A stretch of 64,000 nt of DNA from Malurus cyaneus samueli (GCA_009741485.1 VKON01003822.1:1-64000); one strand, 5' to 3'. Shown: positions 1 through 10,929, numbered from the stretch's first letter. Program-made: numbers and translations. Notes: generated by a model not told the origin, from the letters alone.

Positions 1-698
1 AGACCACTATCACAAATCTCCTGGCAGAGCACAGCTTCTTCTAAGCATCCACTTACTTCAGACGTAGGGCGCGGGCATCTCCTCCTCTGCGCAGAGCACA
101 ATTCAACTCGTTTCAAACGTCGTGGGGGGGCCAAGCCTCTTCCACCTTTTTGGCAGTTTAGTCCAGTCCTCAAAGGCCAGGTTTTTTTCAGAGCAAGGTC
201 GCTCTCCTTCTTCTATTCAGGTCTCTCTTCGATGAAATAGTCCTTTCGAGAACAACTTATTTTCTCCGTGCTCGAGAACCACAGCACAGCACAACAGTAC
301 CTGTCTTCTCCCTGCTGTGATCTTGGGTCTCCACTTTTCTTCTTACATCTCCTCACCCTCCTGCTCTGTTTTTTTCCCGGTGCACGATACTAAAACTACA
401 TGCTAACAACCTAAGAACTACATGGCGCTGCGCCTATCTTGGTTTGAATTCTTTCTTAAGTACCGTAAAATGCGTCATCACAGAGGTGTAACCAACCTGT
501 GCAATTGGTCCAGGCCTGATGGGCAGCCTGTCCATCAACCTCAGAGCTACATTGGATTGGCTCTAAAACACAGGGGGTAGGGCTCCTTTTGCTGGAGAAG
601 AAGGAGACAGTTTCTAGAACTTCTCACAGGAGCCATCTTTGTGGTTTCTGGATCCCATCCCCCCACCACCAAAAATCGGACCAAGTAAAACCATGACA
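1..698 (-). mobile_element. Antisense ERVL-like LTR, 5' part, cut by window start (copy 1)
   Basis: Reverse complement of the first roughly 690 bp of the LTR at 12743-14384. Read on the minus strand it starts at 698 with TGTCATGGTTTTACT and proceeds through the same blocks as the sense LTR. The 3' part of the LTR lies before base 1. It sits directly against ERV 3'-end sequence at 699, so it may have inserted into, or recombined with, that ERV. The corresponding element in copy 2 is at 18317-19296. Confidence 0.85.
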
Positions 699-1165
699 CA
701 AAGTCACTGGCAAAGGACCCTGGATTCACTACTCCCGAGTTAAGAAGGCTTCTGCTCCTGAAACAACTGGAAAAACAGAGACTGATGCAAACAGGGATGA
801 TGTAGTTTAAAACAACGTTTTCTGTACTTGTTATCTACACAGTTGGTAACCATGGTACAGGAGTGGAACCAAAATTTGCATATGATTCCAGTCCAAAGTA
901 TATCTAAATTTCAAATTTTCATATCGGATAGCATCAAAAATACATTACACTGAGCTTTGAGTATATCTTCCATACCCTCACGTCATGATTACCAAACTGA
1001 CCTAGACGAAAGAACTGTTCATAGTAACTGTAATCCTAATTCTCTTTGTAATAGCTAACTGGGTAAAACATTACTATTGTTAAATATACATTGTTGTTAG
1101 ATACATACTGTCAGTAGATATCTAGAATAGAGACCTGACAATGTCAGGCCTCTAAATGGGGGAAA
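699..1165 (+). mobile_element. 3' internal end of a second ERV, upstream of its LTR
   Basis: This stretch ends in a purine-rich tract (AAATGGGGGAAA) just before an LTR that begins TGATGCC, the expected place for a polypurine tract. It shares blocks (for example CAGAGACT-ATGCAAA and GGTAACCA) with 17400-17797, which precedes a related LTR. No open reading frame of useful length survives. Orthologous sequence in copy 2 is 19297-19792. Which ERV gene this represents was not determined. Confidence 0.55.
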
Positions 1166-1588
1166 TGATGCCTTAGAACTTTTAGTTTCTGTATTTTCAT
1201 GTATCTGTATTCTTGTATTTCTCTAGTACAACACTAAAACTACCATTCTCCCATCTTTAGACAAAACAATCCCTCTCTGAGCCTGAATCCAAGGACACCT
1301 CGCTGCCTCGGAGACCCAAAATATGTAAACAGTGAGTTGGGGGGGAGCAAGTTTGGGGTGGTTGACATCATGACCTGAAAAGATCATTGGAGAATTATGT
1401 TAATAAGGCAGAACTTATAAAAGTTGAAGGTCTTGTGACCAGCTGTCCATTTTGGGTGTAGCCTCAGGAGGAGGCTTTTGTCTGCCCTAATGTACCAGTA
1501 GGCCTGTTAGGCCTGTATTAAAGTTGTCTATTCTTTCTGTTAAGTTTGTGTGGCCTGTGTTTCAAGTTAGCCTGATTTTAAGGCATTA
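1166..1588 (+). mobile_element. LTR of the TGATGCC family (copy 1)
   Basis: About 423 bp running from TGATGCCTTAG to TTTTAAGGCATTA, so the ends are near-inverted (TGATGCC and GGCATTA). Expected LTR signals are present: a TATA-like ACTTATAAAAG near 1415 and an ATTAAA polyadenylation signal near 1516, with pyrimidine-rich sequence after it. A purine tract precedes it. The copy 2 equivalent is 19793-20214. Family name not assigned; no 5-6 bp target duplication could be confirmed. Confidence 0.7.
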
Positions 1589-3600
1589 CCCCAAGAGGGG
1601 AAACAAAAGGAAAAATCCTAACCTCCAACAACTGGATAGAAGGAAATCTGAACTCCTCTTATAATGGACTGGAAGATGTGTACCTTTTCTATTTGACCAA
1701 ACATACCTGTAGATCCTAAGAATTCCAGTTGCTTTGTTTATTAATAAATCAGTTCAACCTTTGATAGATACTTTTCTACAGTCTCCAAAATTGTATGTTG
1801 TAAATCCTTTCCATGAGACTGAAATCATCCCCCCAGTCCCCATTTGGGGTGGAAAAAGAGAAGAGCTTTGTGCCTTGCCCTCATGCACTCAGTGCTGCAG
1901 TGCTAGAGGCACAAAGGTGGCAGTGCCAGCTCTTGGCCAGGCCTTGGGGCTGTGTCAGGCAGCCAGTGGCCTTGTTCCCTGGATCTGCTGGGCTGAGCTT
2001 GGCATTTCTCAGGAGCAGACCTAGAACTGCTGGGGTTTAAAGAACAGTTTGAGTTTTAAAATGAGAGCAGGCTTTTGCAGTTTGTTAGAATTCACAGTCA
2101 AAATTCAGTGCTATCAAAAGGGATGTGTGGAATAATAAAATCTTCATGTCCTATTGTTTAGGAAAGTTGTTTGCCAGGGGATTATCCTATTTTGCCTTGG
2201 AAGAAAATTCTGAAAGACAAAGGGTGCTAAGAGGAAGGTCTGAATTTTTCCCACATTTTTAACACACTGTAGTGCATATGGTAATAATGTGCTAATCTGA
2301 TCTTTTAATAATGATATTTCTTATCATTGGAAACAGATAGACCATTGAGAAGATGTTGAGAAGAACCCTGGGTTTTATAAGGCCTGCAAAAGCAAGGCCT
2401 GTATTTGCCTTTCAGTGGCTGTTCTGGAAGTCCCTGATTGATTTCCAGAGGAGGTGGCTGGGCTGTAGAGAGGATCTCATGCAATAACCCTTGCAGTGTG
2501 AGCTCCTGTCTTAATGGATGCTGGAGAACTCTGCAGAGATGCTTAATTACTCTACAGTGAGCTTCAGGGAAATCACTTTTGAACATCCCAAGGTCAACCA
2601 GAGTCAAGAAAGATACACATAAAAAAATCAGGCTTTTAAAATTCCTGTGGCTACAGAAGCACCTGGTTTCCTCCACGCTAGCAAAGATACTCTTAAAATA
2701 AATGTTAACTGCCTTATTTGTAAAGTGTGGCCATAACTCCTCACCGATTTGTAAAATACTTTGAGCGGTAAATGTTTGCTTAAAAATAAAGGTATGAACA
2801 GTCAGTATTGGAACACTGTCTTTTGTAGCAGTCTGTAGTTTTGCAGGGGGGCTGAAAACAGAATTAGCAAAATTTCTGTTATCATGTAAGAGTGGAGATT
2901 GTGGGGGAAACTGAAGGGTTCTTGGTGTTCATACAGAAAATTGTGCTAGTAAGAAATAGTTCCATTGATTTCAGCTTAGAATTAATTCATTGTTATCTTG
3001 TAAATTGTTTTGTTGCATAAGCAACAAAAAATGTAAATTCTACATATTGCTGAAATATTATTGTAGAGAAACTTTTAAACATATATATCCAGCTATAAAA
3101 CTTTAGATATATATACATATATATCCAGCAATGTAGCCTTTGTGCCTTAAGGCTTTATTAAACCAGGTGTTAAATAATATGTCTTGCTTGGTTAGCAAGT
3201 AAGTGGAAAGATGAGCAGTTCTGCAGTCACCTGGGAGTACTGTTCCTCTGGGCAGCCTCAAAGGGACTCAAACAGCACTGTCTAGCACCTCTTGTTCCCA
3301 TGTAAATTCTATTGCATTGCTTGAAAAATAAAGTGAAGCATGTAAGACGCTAAAGCTGATAAATAAAGCAGTTTGTTCTTATTATGACATGTTTTACATT
3401 TTCCATATTTTGTAGCTTTAGAAGTCATCTGTTTGTAGCAGTTCCAACATATAAATGTTAATCACCATTAAGTAATACTTTCTTTCACTACTTAACTGTA
3501 GCTGGGATTTTTTAGGAGATTCTAATTGAGTCCAGTACCTCGATCCCATTAAAATGAATAGTAGTTTGTACATCTATAGTATACAGGGTCTTGTAGAAAT
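1589..3600. other. Spacer with no recognisable gene
   Basis: About 2 kb of moderately AT-rich sequence found again at 20215-22250 in copy 2. A 123-codon minus-strand open frame (2305-2676) is present here but is disrupted by small indels in copy 2, and its translation resembles no family I know. Short (AT)n-like tracts occur around 3080-3125. Nothing else can be supported. Confidence 0.6.
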
Positions 3601-3605
3601 CCTAG

Positions 3606-3766
3606 TGTCATGGTTTTACTTGGTCCAATTTTTAGTGGTGGGGAATGGGATCAACAGAAGAAGAAGAAGAAGGAGACACCCCCCAGAACTTCTCTCAGCA
3701 GCCATCTTTGTGGTTTGTTGATCCCATTCCCCACCACTAAAAATTGGACCAAGTAAAACCATGACA
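3606..3766. mobile_element. 161-bp fold-back element with perfect 51-bp inverted repeat and 5-bp target duplication
   Basis: Arms 3606-3656 and 3716-3766 are perfect reverse complements (51 bp); the loop is 59 bp (3657-3715). The outer ends are TGTCATGG and CCATGACA, identical to the ends of the ERVL-like LTR at 12743. CCTAG flanks it on both sides (3601-3605 and 3767-3771), a 5-bp target-site duplication. The right arm plus loop matches the reverse complement of roughly the first 110 bp of the LTR, so the element looks like an LTR 5' end joined to an inverted copy of itself. A copy 2 version lies at 22256-22413. Confidence 0.85.
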
Positions 3767-3771
3767 CCTAG

Positions 3772-5150
3772 TCAGGGTTACTTTTAGGAAGTGGCACTCA
3801 CAGTTCTGAGGACATGCACAAGTAGTTTCTCAGGTTGTTCCTCCTTTCCACACACACTCAACAGTTCTCTGCATCTGCACAAAAAGCCTCTGCTGTGCTG
3901 TTTGCTGGTTCTCTGGTCTTCCTATAGGTAAACCAGTCAGGTTTCCTTCTTCTTGAGGAACCCCTGACTCTCCCCACTAAGACTGATGGTCAGTTCTACC
4001 ATTCTGACACTCTCACATGTGGAAAAGATAAATCTTTGTTCTCACTGTGATTTTGGGGCTGGCTCCTTCTTTCAAGCTTTCTTGCTTGAAGCAGATTTCA
4101 TCTGTTGAACATAACTGGATGTACATACCAGTAACACTCGCAGCTATTCTGGCTCAGAGGCCAAAGGGTCTCAGCACCTGTGTGCTTAGGTGACCTCAGA
4201 TGCAAGATTTGGAGTGATTTATGAAAGAACAGTCAACCTTCCCAGATTTTACATCTATTACAAATCCCAGGCAGTGTTTGCAATGGTATGTTACTTTGCC
4301 TTTCCTCTTTGTACAAAGGATATTTCTTGCCCCTGATAGGTGATGCTCTCTCAAGATCAAATGATACAGTTTAAAGCAGTAAAAATAGTCTTGGAACTTC
4401 TTCATCTAATTGTCCATCACTAGCAGGAATCCTGTAAATTAGCAAAGGAAACCTGTCGATTTATGCTGGTGATTCAGGGGTTCAATCGATGCAAAGTTCT
4501 AACAAATTCCTCCACTAACAATGCAGCTGAGGCTGTTTGGTGGCCTGAGTGTGCTGGTTTTGGGAAACTTCAGGACTATCTCCAAAGAAATCAGATGAAG
4601 AAATGAGCAGCATTTCCTATTACCGATACTCAAAATTTTAGCTGTTGATTTAAAGTTACTTTGAGAAGTATTTGCTCCTCATATTCACTATCATCCAGAG
4701 TGTGTATGCTTCAAATTGGCAGGGAATTACTTTTCTGAGCCTCGATGCCCACCCCCAGGCTTTCCAAAATGAGTTTGTAGTGGAAGACAGTAAAATTTAC
4801 ACGTGTTATCTGAGTGTGTGTGGCCTCTTAAGTGGCTTGTGGACTCAACTTGCTCAACTGAAGTGGAAATAAGTGACTGTGAGTATGGGAGCTTAAACTG
4901 GTTTTCTTCCCAGTGGGATGTTGGGACAGGGATATTTGATAACTACTGATACCTTAATCTGAGCTGCATCATGTGATCTCAGTTCTGCAATAGTTGGGGG
5001 AAAAGTGAAATTGATACCTAATATTTCACTTGATGTTTTATGAAGGGTTTTCATAACCTGAAAATTATTGATCAGTCACATCAGAAACCTCCTTCTCTGT
5101 AGTGACTGAAGATATACATTGGACAATTTACCTGATAGAAGATGGATATT
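3772..5150. other. Spacer before the 146-bp repeat array; no gene seen
   Basis: About 1.4 kb, repeated in copy 2 at 22414-23800 with many 1-bp differences. Open frames are short (under 70 codons) and do not hold between copies. No splice-bounded exon, RNA gene or transposon signature was recognised. Confidence 0.5.
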
Positions 5151-5159
5151 TTCTTTGAA

Positions 5160-7745
5160 GGGAATTTCTGTTTTTTTTTACCTCATGAGAAGTGCAGAGA
5201 GAAACCTTATGGAATCTCCCAGGCAGCTCTGGAGTCTTTTCACATCTCTTTGGCAGAGCTGAGATTCCTGGAAGCAACCCCAGACTCCTCCAAGGCAACT
5301 ACCTGAAATGATTTTTCTCTTTTGAAAGAAAATTTATCCTGTGGGATACATCTGAGACACTTCTCAAGTATTGCCTGGAGTTCTAATCTCAGTTTTAAGA
5401 CCTGAAATCCCAGGTAGCAGCCCAGAGTGCTCCAGAGAAGCAGGAGACTGTAGCCTCCTGGATGCACCTGAGACTACTCCCAGGCATCTCCCAGAGTCTT
5501 TTCACATCTCCTCTGTGAAACTGAGATCCCAGGGAATGGCCCCAGACTCCCTCAGGGAAGCTTCCCAAGATGTTTTTTTCTCTTTTGGAAGTACCTGTCT
5601 ATTCTGGGATCCCCTTGAACTCCTCTGGGCATCTCCCAGGATCTTTGCATCTCTGATTTAGGCCCTTGATATCGTGAGCAGCACCAAACTTCTACCAGGA
5701 AGGTACCGGGATGATTTTTCTCTTTTGAAGGAAAATGCATCCTCTGGAATTCATCTGAGACCCTTCTGAAACATTTCCTGCAGCCTTGATCTCCATATTT
5801 GGGACCTGAAATCCCAGCTAGAAGCTACAGACTCCTCAAAGGTTACTGGAAAAGGCATTTTGTCCATACTGAAGGCAGGCCCATTCCTAGAAGCTCCCCA
5901 GGACTCTGCTAAGGAATCTCCAAGAGTGTTGAGGCTCCTTTGAAGGCAGTTGAAACCCTGGGCAGTAGCTCCAAACACCTCCCAGGTAGGTCATGTACCT
6001 GTTGTGTCTGTGTTAAAGGCGAGTCCCTGCCTGGCAGCGTCCCAGGATTCCTCCTGGGCATCCCCAGGAATGTACTCATTTCCTCTGGAGATGGCTGAAG
6101 TGTTGGGCAGGAGTCCAAGAATCTTCCTGAGTATTTTGTTGAAGAGTTTCGTTCCTGCTCAAGGCAGGTGCATGTCAGACAAGTCCCTGTGACTCCTGGA
6201 AGGTGTCTCTGAGAGTGTGCTGGGCTCTGCTGGAGACAGCAGAACTGTCAGGGATTAGCCCCAGACTTTCCTGCAAATAGCAGCCCAAAGAACATTGAGT
6301 CTGTTTGGGTTGGGTCCATGTGCCATAGCTCCTTGGGAATCTGTGGCAGCTTGGAATGTTTTGGCCTGCCCTTGTGACTGTAACATTTGGCAGGGAGCAG
6401 CCCTGACTCCTGCGGGGAATGTGCCCAAGGATTTGGCTTAGTGTTGGAGGCAGGTCCATGCTCTGTCCTTTGCTGGGAGTACTCCAGGGCAGCTTGGGAG
6501 TGTTTTCACCTTCCCTGGATAAGTCTGGAGAATGTGGGTAGCAGCCATAGATTGCCCCTCAGGAGAGAGTGAGAAGGATTCTTTGCATAGACCTCAGGTC
6601 CAGGCCCAGTATTTCCACGAGACTCCTGCCAGGAATATTCATGTGTGTTTTGGGCTACTCTGGAGACAGATGAATTCTCAGGGAGCAGCCTCAGACTCCC
6701 CAGAAGTTGTTGTCCAAGGCATTTTGTCCATGTTGGAGGCAGGTGCATGCCCTGTCGCTGGCTGGGACTCCTGTCTGCCATCTCCAGGAGCATTTTGTTT
6801 TTCCTGGAGAGTAGGGAATTACCTGGTAGGAACCCCAGACTATTCTAAGGAAGCTAACTACCTGAAGAGTAATGTATAGGTTGGAGGAAATTCCATGCCT
6901 GGTAGCTGTCCAGGACTCCTCCCAGGCAGCTTTAGGATCATTGGGGTGTCCTCTGGAGGCAGAGGAGTTCCCAGGTGTCAGCCCCAGACTCCTCCAAGGT
7001 GGCTCATGTGAGGTTTTGTCAATGTTTGGGGCGGATCCGTGCCTGGCAGGTGCTCGACACTGCTCCCAAGAGTACTGGGGTTTGCTCTGGAGACAGGTGA
7101 AGTCCCAGGGAGTCTGTGCAGAGTTTTCTAGAGCAGGTCCTGAAAAGATATTGTATATTTTGGGGGAAGGGCTGTACCTGGTAGCTCTGCTGGACCTGTC
7201 ACTGGCAGCTATGGAATGTTTGGGCATCCCCTGGAAACCGTGAAATGTTGCCCATAGAAGCCCCAGACCATTCTTGGGGAGCTTTGTCAGAGAGCAATGT
7301 GTCTGCTGGAGGTAGGTTTATGTCCCAGAGCTCCCCAGGAGCTGTTCCAGGTAGCTCTGTGAGTGGTTTGGCTCCACCTGGAAGTAGAGGAATTCTGAGG
7401 GAGCAACCCCAGACTCCTCAAAGGTTACTGGAAAAGGCATTTGGTCCATATTGAAGGCAGGCCTCTTCCTGGAAGCTACCCAGGACTTTTCTGAGGAATC
7501 TCCAAAAGTGTTGTGGATTCCTCTGGAGGCAGCTGAAACTGTGGGTAGTAGTCCCAGATGCCTGCCAGGTAAGCCATGTACCTGCTGTGTCCATGTTAGA
7601 GGCTGATCCATGCCTGGAATCTTTCCAGGATTTTTTCTGGGCATCACCACAAGTGTAGGCCACTTCCTCTGGAGGTGGCTGAAATGTTGAACAGGAGCCC
7701 AATAATCCTCTGACTTGTTTATAAGCCTCCTTTGAGTGTTGAAAG
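5160..7745. repeat. Degenerate tandem repeat, period about 146 bp, about 18 units (copy 1)
   Basis: A landmark motif related to CTCTGGAG followed by a GAA-TC-CAGGGAGCAGCCCCAGACTCC-like block recurs at about 5935, 6083, 6228, 6371, 6513, 6655, 6801, 6950, 7084, 7228, 7371, 7521 and 7667, mostly 142-149 bp apart. Related blocks (GATCCCAGG-CCCCAGACTCCCTC) extend the array left to about 5160. Units are strongly diverged, so this is an old array rather than a fresh satellite. Open frames across it on both strands are by-products of the repeat. Copies occur at 23800-26540 and, truncated, at 51945-52620. Confidence 0.8.
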
Positions 7746-7858
7746 GTGTCAATAAGCTCTCCCCAGGGCCTTTTCTTCTCTAGGCTGAACAAGCTCACCT
7801 CTCTGCAGTTCCCCAGAGTAGAGGTTTTCCATCTGATCATTTCTGGGGCCCTGTTTTG
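7712..7858 (-). mobile_element. CR1 LINE fragment, end of the reverse-transcriptase ORF, antisense (copy 1)
   Basis: Minus-strand translation contains LFSLEKKRPWGELIDTFQ followed by an AYKQ block. This matches the characteristic LFSLEKRRLRGDLI-FQYLKGAY region near the C-terminus of avian CR1 ORF2. At DNA level the plus strand shows the typical CR1 words TCTCTAGGCTGAACAA and CATCTGATCATTTCTGGGGC. Only about 150 bp is recognisable; the 3' UTR and tail repeats were not seen. Equivalents lie at 26526-26672 and 52600-52710. Confidence 0.75.
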
Positions 7859-8581
7859 TACTTCTGGAGTCCATTCAGTTTTACCTGGTGGTGAGAGAAC
7901 TGGAGTAGAATTATACCAGATACATAGGCCTGAAATGCTGTTGGTGAAGGAAAAACCCAGTGAAACCATTCCCAGCCAAGCAGTCAGAGATTTGGTTGTG
8001 GGAAGGAAGGGGCTTTGAGGGGCTCACTGTGAGCCTCAGAGGGGCTCTGGCTCATCCCTCCTGTCCAGTCTTAAGAGATTTCTGCCACCCAAACAGGGAC
8101 AGCTGAGAGGGACTTGTCCCAGCCCTGTTTGCTGCCTGGCACAATCAAGCGGACAAGAACTGCTACAAGATTTCTGCCAGGTTTTGTGGCAGACAGGGAG
8201 ATGCAGAACATGCCACTTGGCTATCCCTGCTGGGAAGGAAGGTGTCAGCCAGAACAGGAAGGGCAGGGGATGGAAAGGTAGACAGTGCTCTCACTGCAAC
8301 CCAGAGCTGAGTCCATCGGCCTTCTGCCACCAGAAGAATCCTGCTTGAGCCTGTGAGGATCTTGAATTTGGTAAGTAATGGTTCATTTTGGTTGAGTTTG
8401 ATTTTTCTTCTCCTTTGGGCAACATCCGTTTTTATCATCAACCAAGCCTCTCTCCATCCTGTTGCCTCTGATCACTGGAGCAAAGCAATTTCTGCTGCTC
8501 TGGAGGCCAGGAGGGTCCCTGGACACATCCTGACCCATTCTCCTGGACACAGCCTGATCCCATTCTCTTCTCCTTCCCCAG
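7859..8581. other. Region upstream of the USP-like exon; probable intron and flank
   Basis: No exon could be recognised with confidence. A donor-like TTTG|GTAAGTAATGG occurs near 8369, and the stretch ends in a pyrimidine-rich acceptor (CTTCTCCTTCCCCAG, ending 8581). I looked for the preceding USP blocks (the zinc-binding Cys pairs and the His-box GHYYCYV) and did not find a convincing match. Repeated at 26673-27398 and 52711-53377. Confidence 0.4.
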
Positions 8582-8730
8582 GCTAGCAAAGGACAGTGAT
8601 ACTGAATCAAAAGCCAGGAGGTCCCTCTCAGCTACATCAAGGTGGTCCTCAACCAGCAGGCCTATGTGCTGTTCTACCCGTGCCTCCCAGCCCCTCTGCC
8701 TTCTCTCCAGCATCTGGAACAGAGCTGGCA
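8582..8730 (+). pseudogene. USP36/USP42-like deubiquitinase exon remnant, C-terminal end of the USP domain (copy 1)
   Basis: A good splice acceptor (TTCCCCAG) is followed by 32 codons in one frame ending in YIKVVLNQQAYVLFY. This is the hallmark end of the peptidase C19 (USP) catalytic domain in the USP36/USP42/USP17 group, where the family reads ASNGQWYQMN... then NVKVVLNQQAYVLFYLR. The exon starts ASKGQ, aligning with ASNGQ, but the Trp codon is TGA (8597-8599) and a second TGA follows two codons later (8603-8605). The catalytic Cys and His boxes lie upstream in the family and were not found. After the motif the frame drifts into low-complexity Pro/Ser-rich codons. Both stops make it a pseudogene as sequenced. 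Whether a functional copy exists elsewhere cannot be told. Two further copies are at 27399 and 53378. Confidence 0.8.
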
Positions 8731-10290
8731 GCACCTGCCTGGCTGGGGGGAGAGAGCTTGGCTCAAGCAGCCCCAGCATCCCTGTTCATGTGTTGGCTTG
8801 GGGTGGGGGGTGGCTGGGAGGGGTCCAGCCCCTTGTCATGGCTTCACTGTAGCACCTCACCTCCTTGGAGTGTCTGGCTCCCATTACGCATGTGCGCCTG
8901 CCGAGAGTGTTCCAGTCACTCGCACCTGCATGGCTGATGCCTGAGCTTTGCCTTCCCCAGGCTCTCCAGCCACAGTTAGAACTTGGTGGGGTCAGTGGCA
9001 AAGGCTGCCTCCAGCCTGGCCATATGCATTGGCAATGACTCCAACCAAGTGAAGAAAAGTGAGATTAACAGGACCCTTTCTGCACCACCAATGGGTCTGG
9101 TGAGTCCTGAAGGCTGCTTAAGTAGAAACATATCACCCTTCCGAGGGTCCCAGCAATGTCTCGTGGTTTCCCTCCATTTGGTCTTCTTGGTGGTGAGGAT
9201 CACCTGCCGTCCCGGGCCAAAAATGTATAGAATCCAATGGATTAATTTATGTTTGGGCCAGGTGGGAATGTCCATGTGCCTCCCCTGGGGAGGGCAAGTT
9301 TGACACTGTCCCTTGCAACACTTTGGATCTGTTGCATCATGTTGTAGTGCTCTGGTGAAGGGTCTGGGGATCCCTTGGGGGGGGCCTTTGATGAAACCTC
9401 CTTCTTGTGGATGAGCTTTTCCCGGGGTAAAGGGGCCCCTGCAGCTGTGTTGGTCTGCACAGTGGAGGATGGGCGTTCACTGCCTCAGATCATAAGCTTT
9501 TTCATCACACACAGCTTTGAAGCAGATAAGCCTGGGGCTGTGGTCTCCACCCAGAAGGTGTGAGGCTTAATCCTCCTTTGAATGTATTCTTCTTCCCCAG
9601 CCCAGACCTGAGTCACTTTATCTTATCTCCATCAACTTGCAGTCCAGGGCTCCATCAGGGCCCCATTCAGGGTGTGGTGGTCTTCCATGCAGCTTTTGTT
9701 ATACAGTTCTGCTATAATAGGTAAAAGTCCTTCATAAAAATGTTTAAGTCATAAACCATAATTTTTGAGTCTCTGACACATGGGGAGGGATGGAGAGGAC
9801 AGTATCACTGTGTCTATGGCTCCTTGACTCCTCGCTGAACTTCTCTTTTTCTCCTTGTCTAGAAACAAAACAAGCTACTGAGCCCAGATGATGTCAGAGT
9901 CCCTGTGGCCCACAGCACTCTTGGGATGGGGCCAAAGCTGACAAACAGATTAGCTCTGTCAAAGCTGCCCCCTCAAATTCCCATCATCCAAACTGTCCCA
10001 CAAAGTCACCCACAAGGCCACAATACTGCCCCGTGACACAGTCCAGAGGCCCAAGAAGCTGGAGACATCTGCCATGCCCAAAGCAAGCTTCCATGTCACC
10101 AGCACCACGAGCAGGGCCAAAGCATAGGTGCCCCCACAGGGCTTGGTCAGCAAGAAGCCACCTACCTCATGCAAGCTACTGAATTCCAGCCAGGAGCCTA
10201 GTGGCCATGGGTGATGGCTGGGACGCTGAAGAAGGATTCCTGTGGCAGTGCAGTGGGGCAGCTGGCCAAGGTGGCTCACAGGGGGCTGCC
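8731..10290 (+). other. USP-like downstream region with exon-like pieces, none secure
   Basis: Contains several exon-like segments. A pyrimidine-rich acceptor TTTCTCCTTGTCTAG at 9862 is followed by a 57-codon open stretch (KQNKLLSPDDV...) to 10036. An open stretch at 9375-9563 reads ...VEDGRSLPQIISFF. On the minus strand 8976-9275 is open for 99 codons. USP36/42 proteins have long Ser/Pro/Lys-rich tails that are poorly conserved, so these could be tail exons of the same pseudogene, but I cannot show it. Repeated at 27495-29100 and 53471-54850; frames are not kept between copies. Confidence 0.35.
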
Positions 10291-10294
10291 AGTA

Positions 10295-10560
10295 CATAAA
10301 GTGGTTGCTAGGCTTTACCTCCCCATAGCACTCTATCATCTGCACATTAACACTGGGAATAGCTGCCTACCTTGGTAAAATAAATGTACTGACATAATTT
10401 TCAGTAGATCACATCTAAAATTTGGACGTGACCTCCAAAATTGACTATGTTCAGAAGTTGCTCCCACACTAAAAGTGCCTGGATGGAAAGATGTTGCCAG
10501 CCTTTACCTCCCCAGGGCAGCCTATCATCTGCACACTAGCTCTGAGGCTACCTACTTGCC
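10295..10560 (+). repeat. 187-bp degenerate satellite, first block (copy 1)
   Basis: Two units with the landmark TTTACCTCCCC-GGGCAGCCTATCATCTGCAC at 10319 and 10506, 187 bp apart. Each unit also holds TTGCTCCCACACTAAAAGGTGCC-like and CAGAAAG-like blocks. The same family forms 10930-11910 and much of 42440-49037. Copy 2 and copy 3 equivalents are 29100-29410 and 54850-55110. Confidence 0.75.
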
Positions 10561-10900
10561 ATGCTGTAACACACCAACATTTATAATGCAAGGAGTTCAC
10601 AGAGGTTCCTGTACTCTGGGTTCGACACACAGGAGAAATACTGACCAGATATTCTCAAAAGGTCAAAATTAATTTACTGGCAAATCAAGGAACTTTGGTA
10701 AAGGATTTAATACAACATACTTCTCATATAAAACACTTATCATAGCATTAACTTAGCCTATCCAACTTAGCAAACTTTAAACCTGTTTGATGTTAAGTTA
10801 CCCAATACGTTCCAATAAAAGGGAATTAGAAGGAGAAGAAAGTCAGAAAATATATAGAAAAACACACATATAGCTACCATTTCCTAGGTTCCAGTGTCCG
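10561..10900. other. Spacer between satellite blocks
   Basis: AT-rich spacer with no recognisable gene. In copies 2 and 3 a 2.3-kb segment is inserted near its right edge (about 10890 here), between sequences related to CCAGTGT and TCTTTTGTATACTTTTCTAAA. Copy 1 carries the uninterrupted form. Confidence 0.5.
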
Positions 10901-10929
10901 TAAGTCTTTTGTATACTTTTCTAAAAGTG

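Noticed and set aside
2305..2676. 123-codon minus-strand frame
   Set aside because: Broken by indels in copy 2 and without similarity I recognise. It could be revisited after polishing.
6691..7227. 178-codon minus-strand frame, and others across the 146-bp array
   Set aside because: Frame is carried by a degenerate tandem repeat; it is not conserved in copy 2 and has no recognisable domain.
5160..7745. CRISPR-like array
   Set aside because: Units are long, diverged and head-to-tail without unique spacers; the context is vertebrate.
8976..9275. 99-codon minus-strand frame that could pass for a retroviral gene piece
   Set aside because: No retroviral motif could be named, the frame is not kept in copy 3, and it lies antisense to the USP-like region.
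9375..9563. Possible MULE/ZSWIM-like transposase block (VEDGRSLPQIISFF)
   Set aside because: Only a vague resemblance to the VDG-G-P-A-F pattern over a short stretch; no DDE context, and copy 2 differs here.
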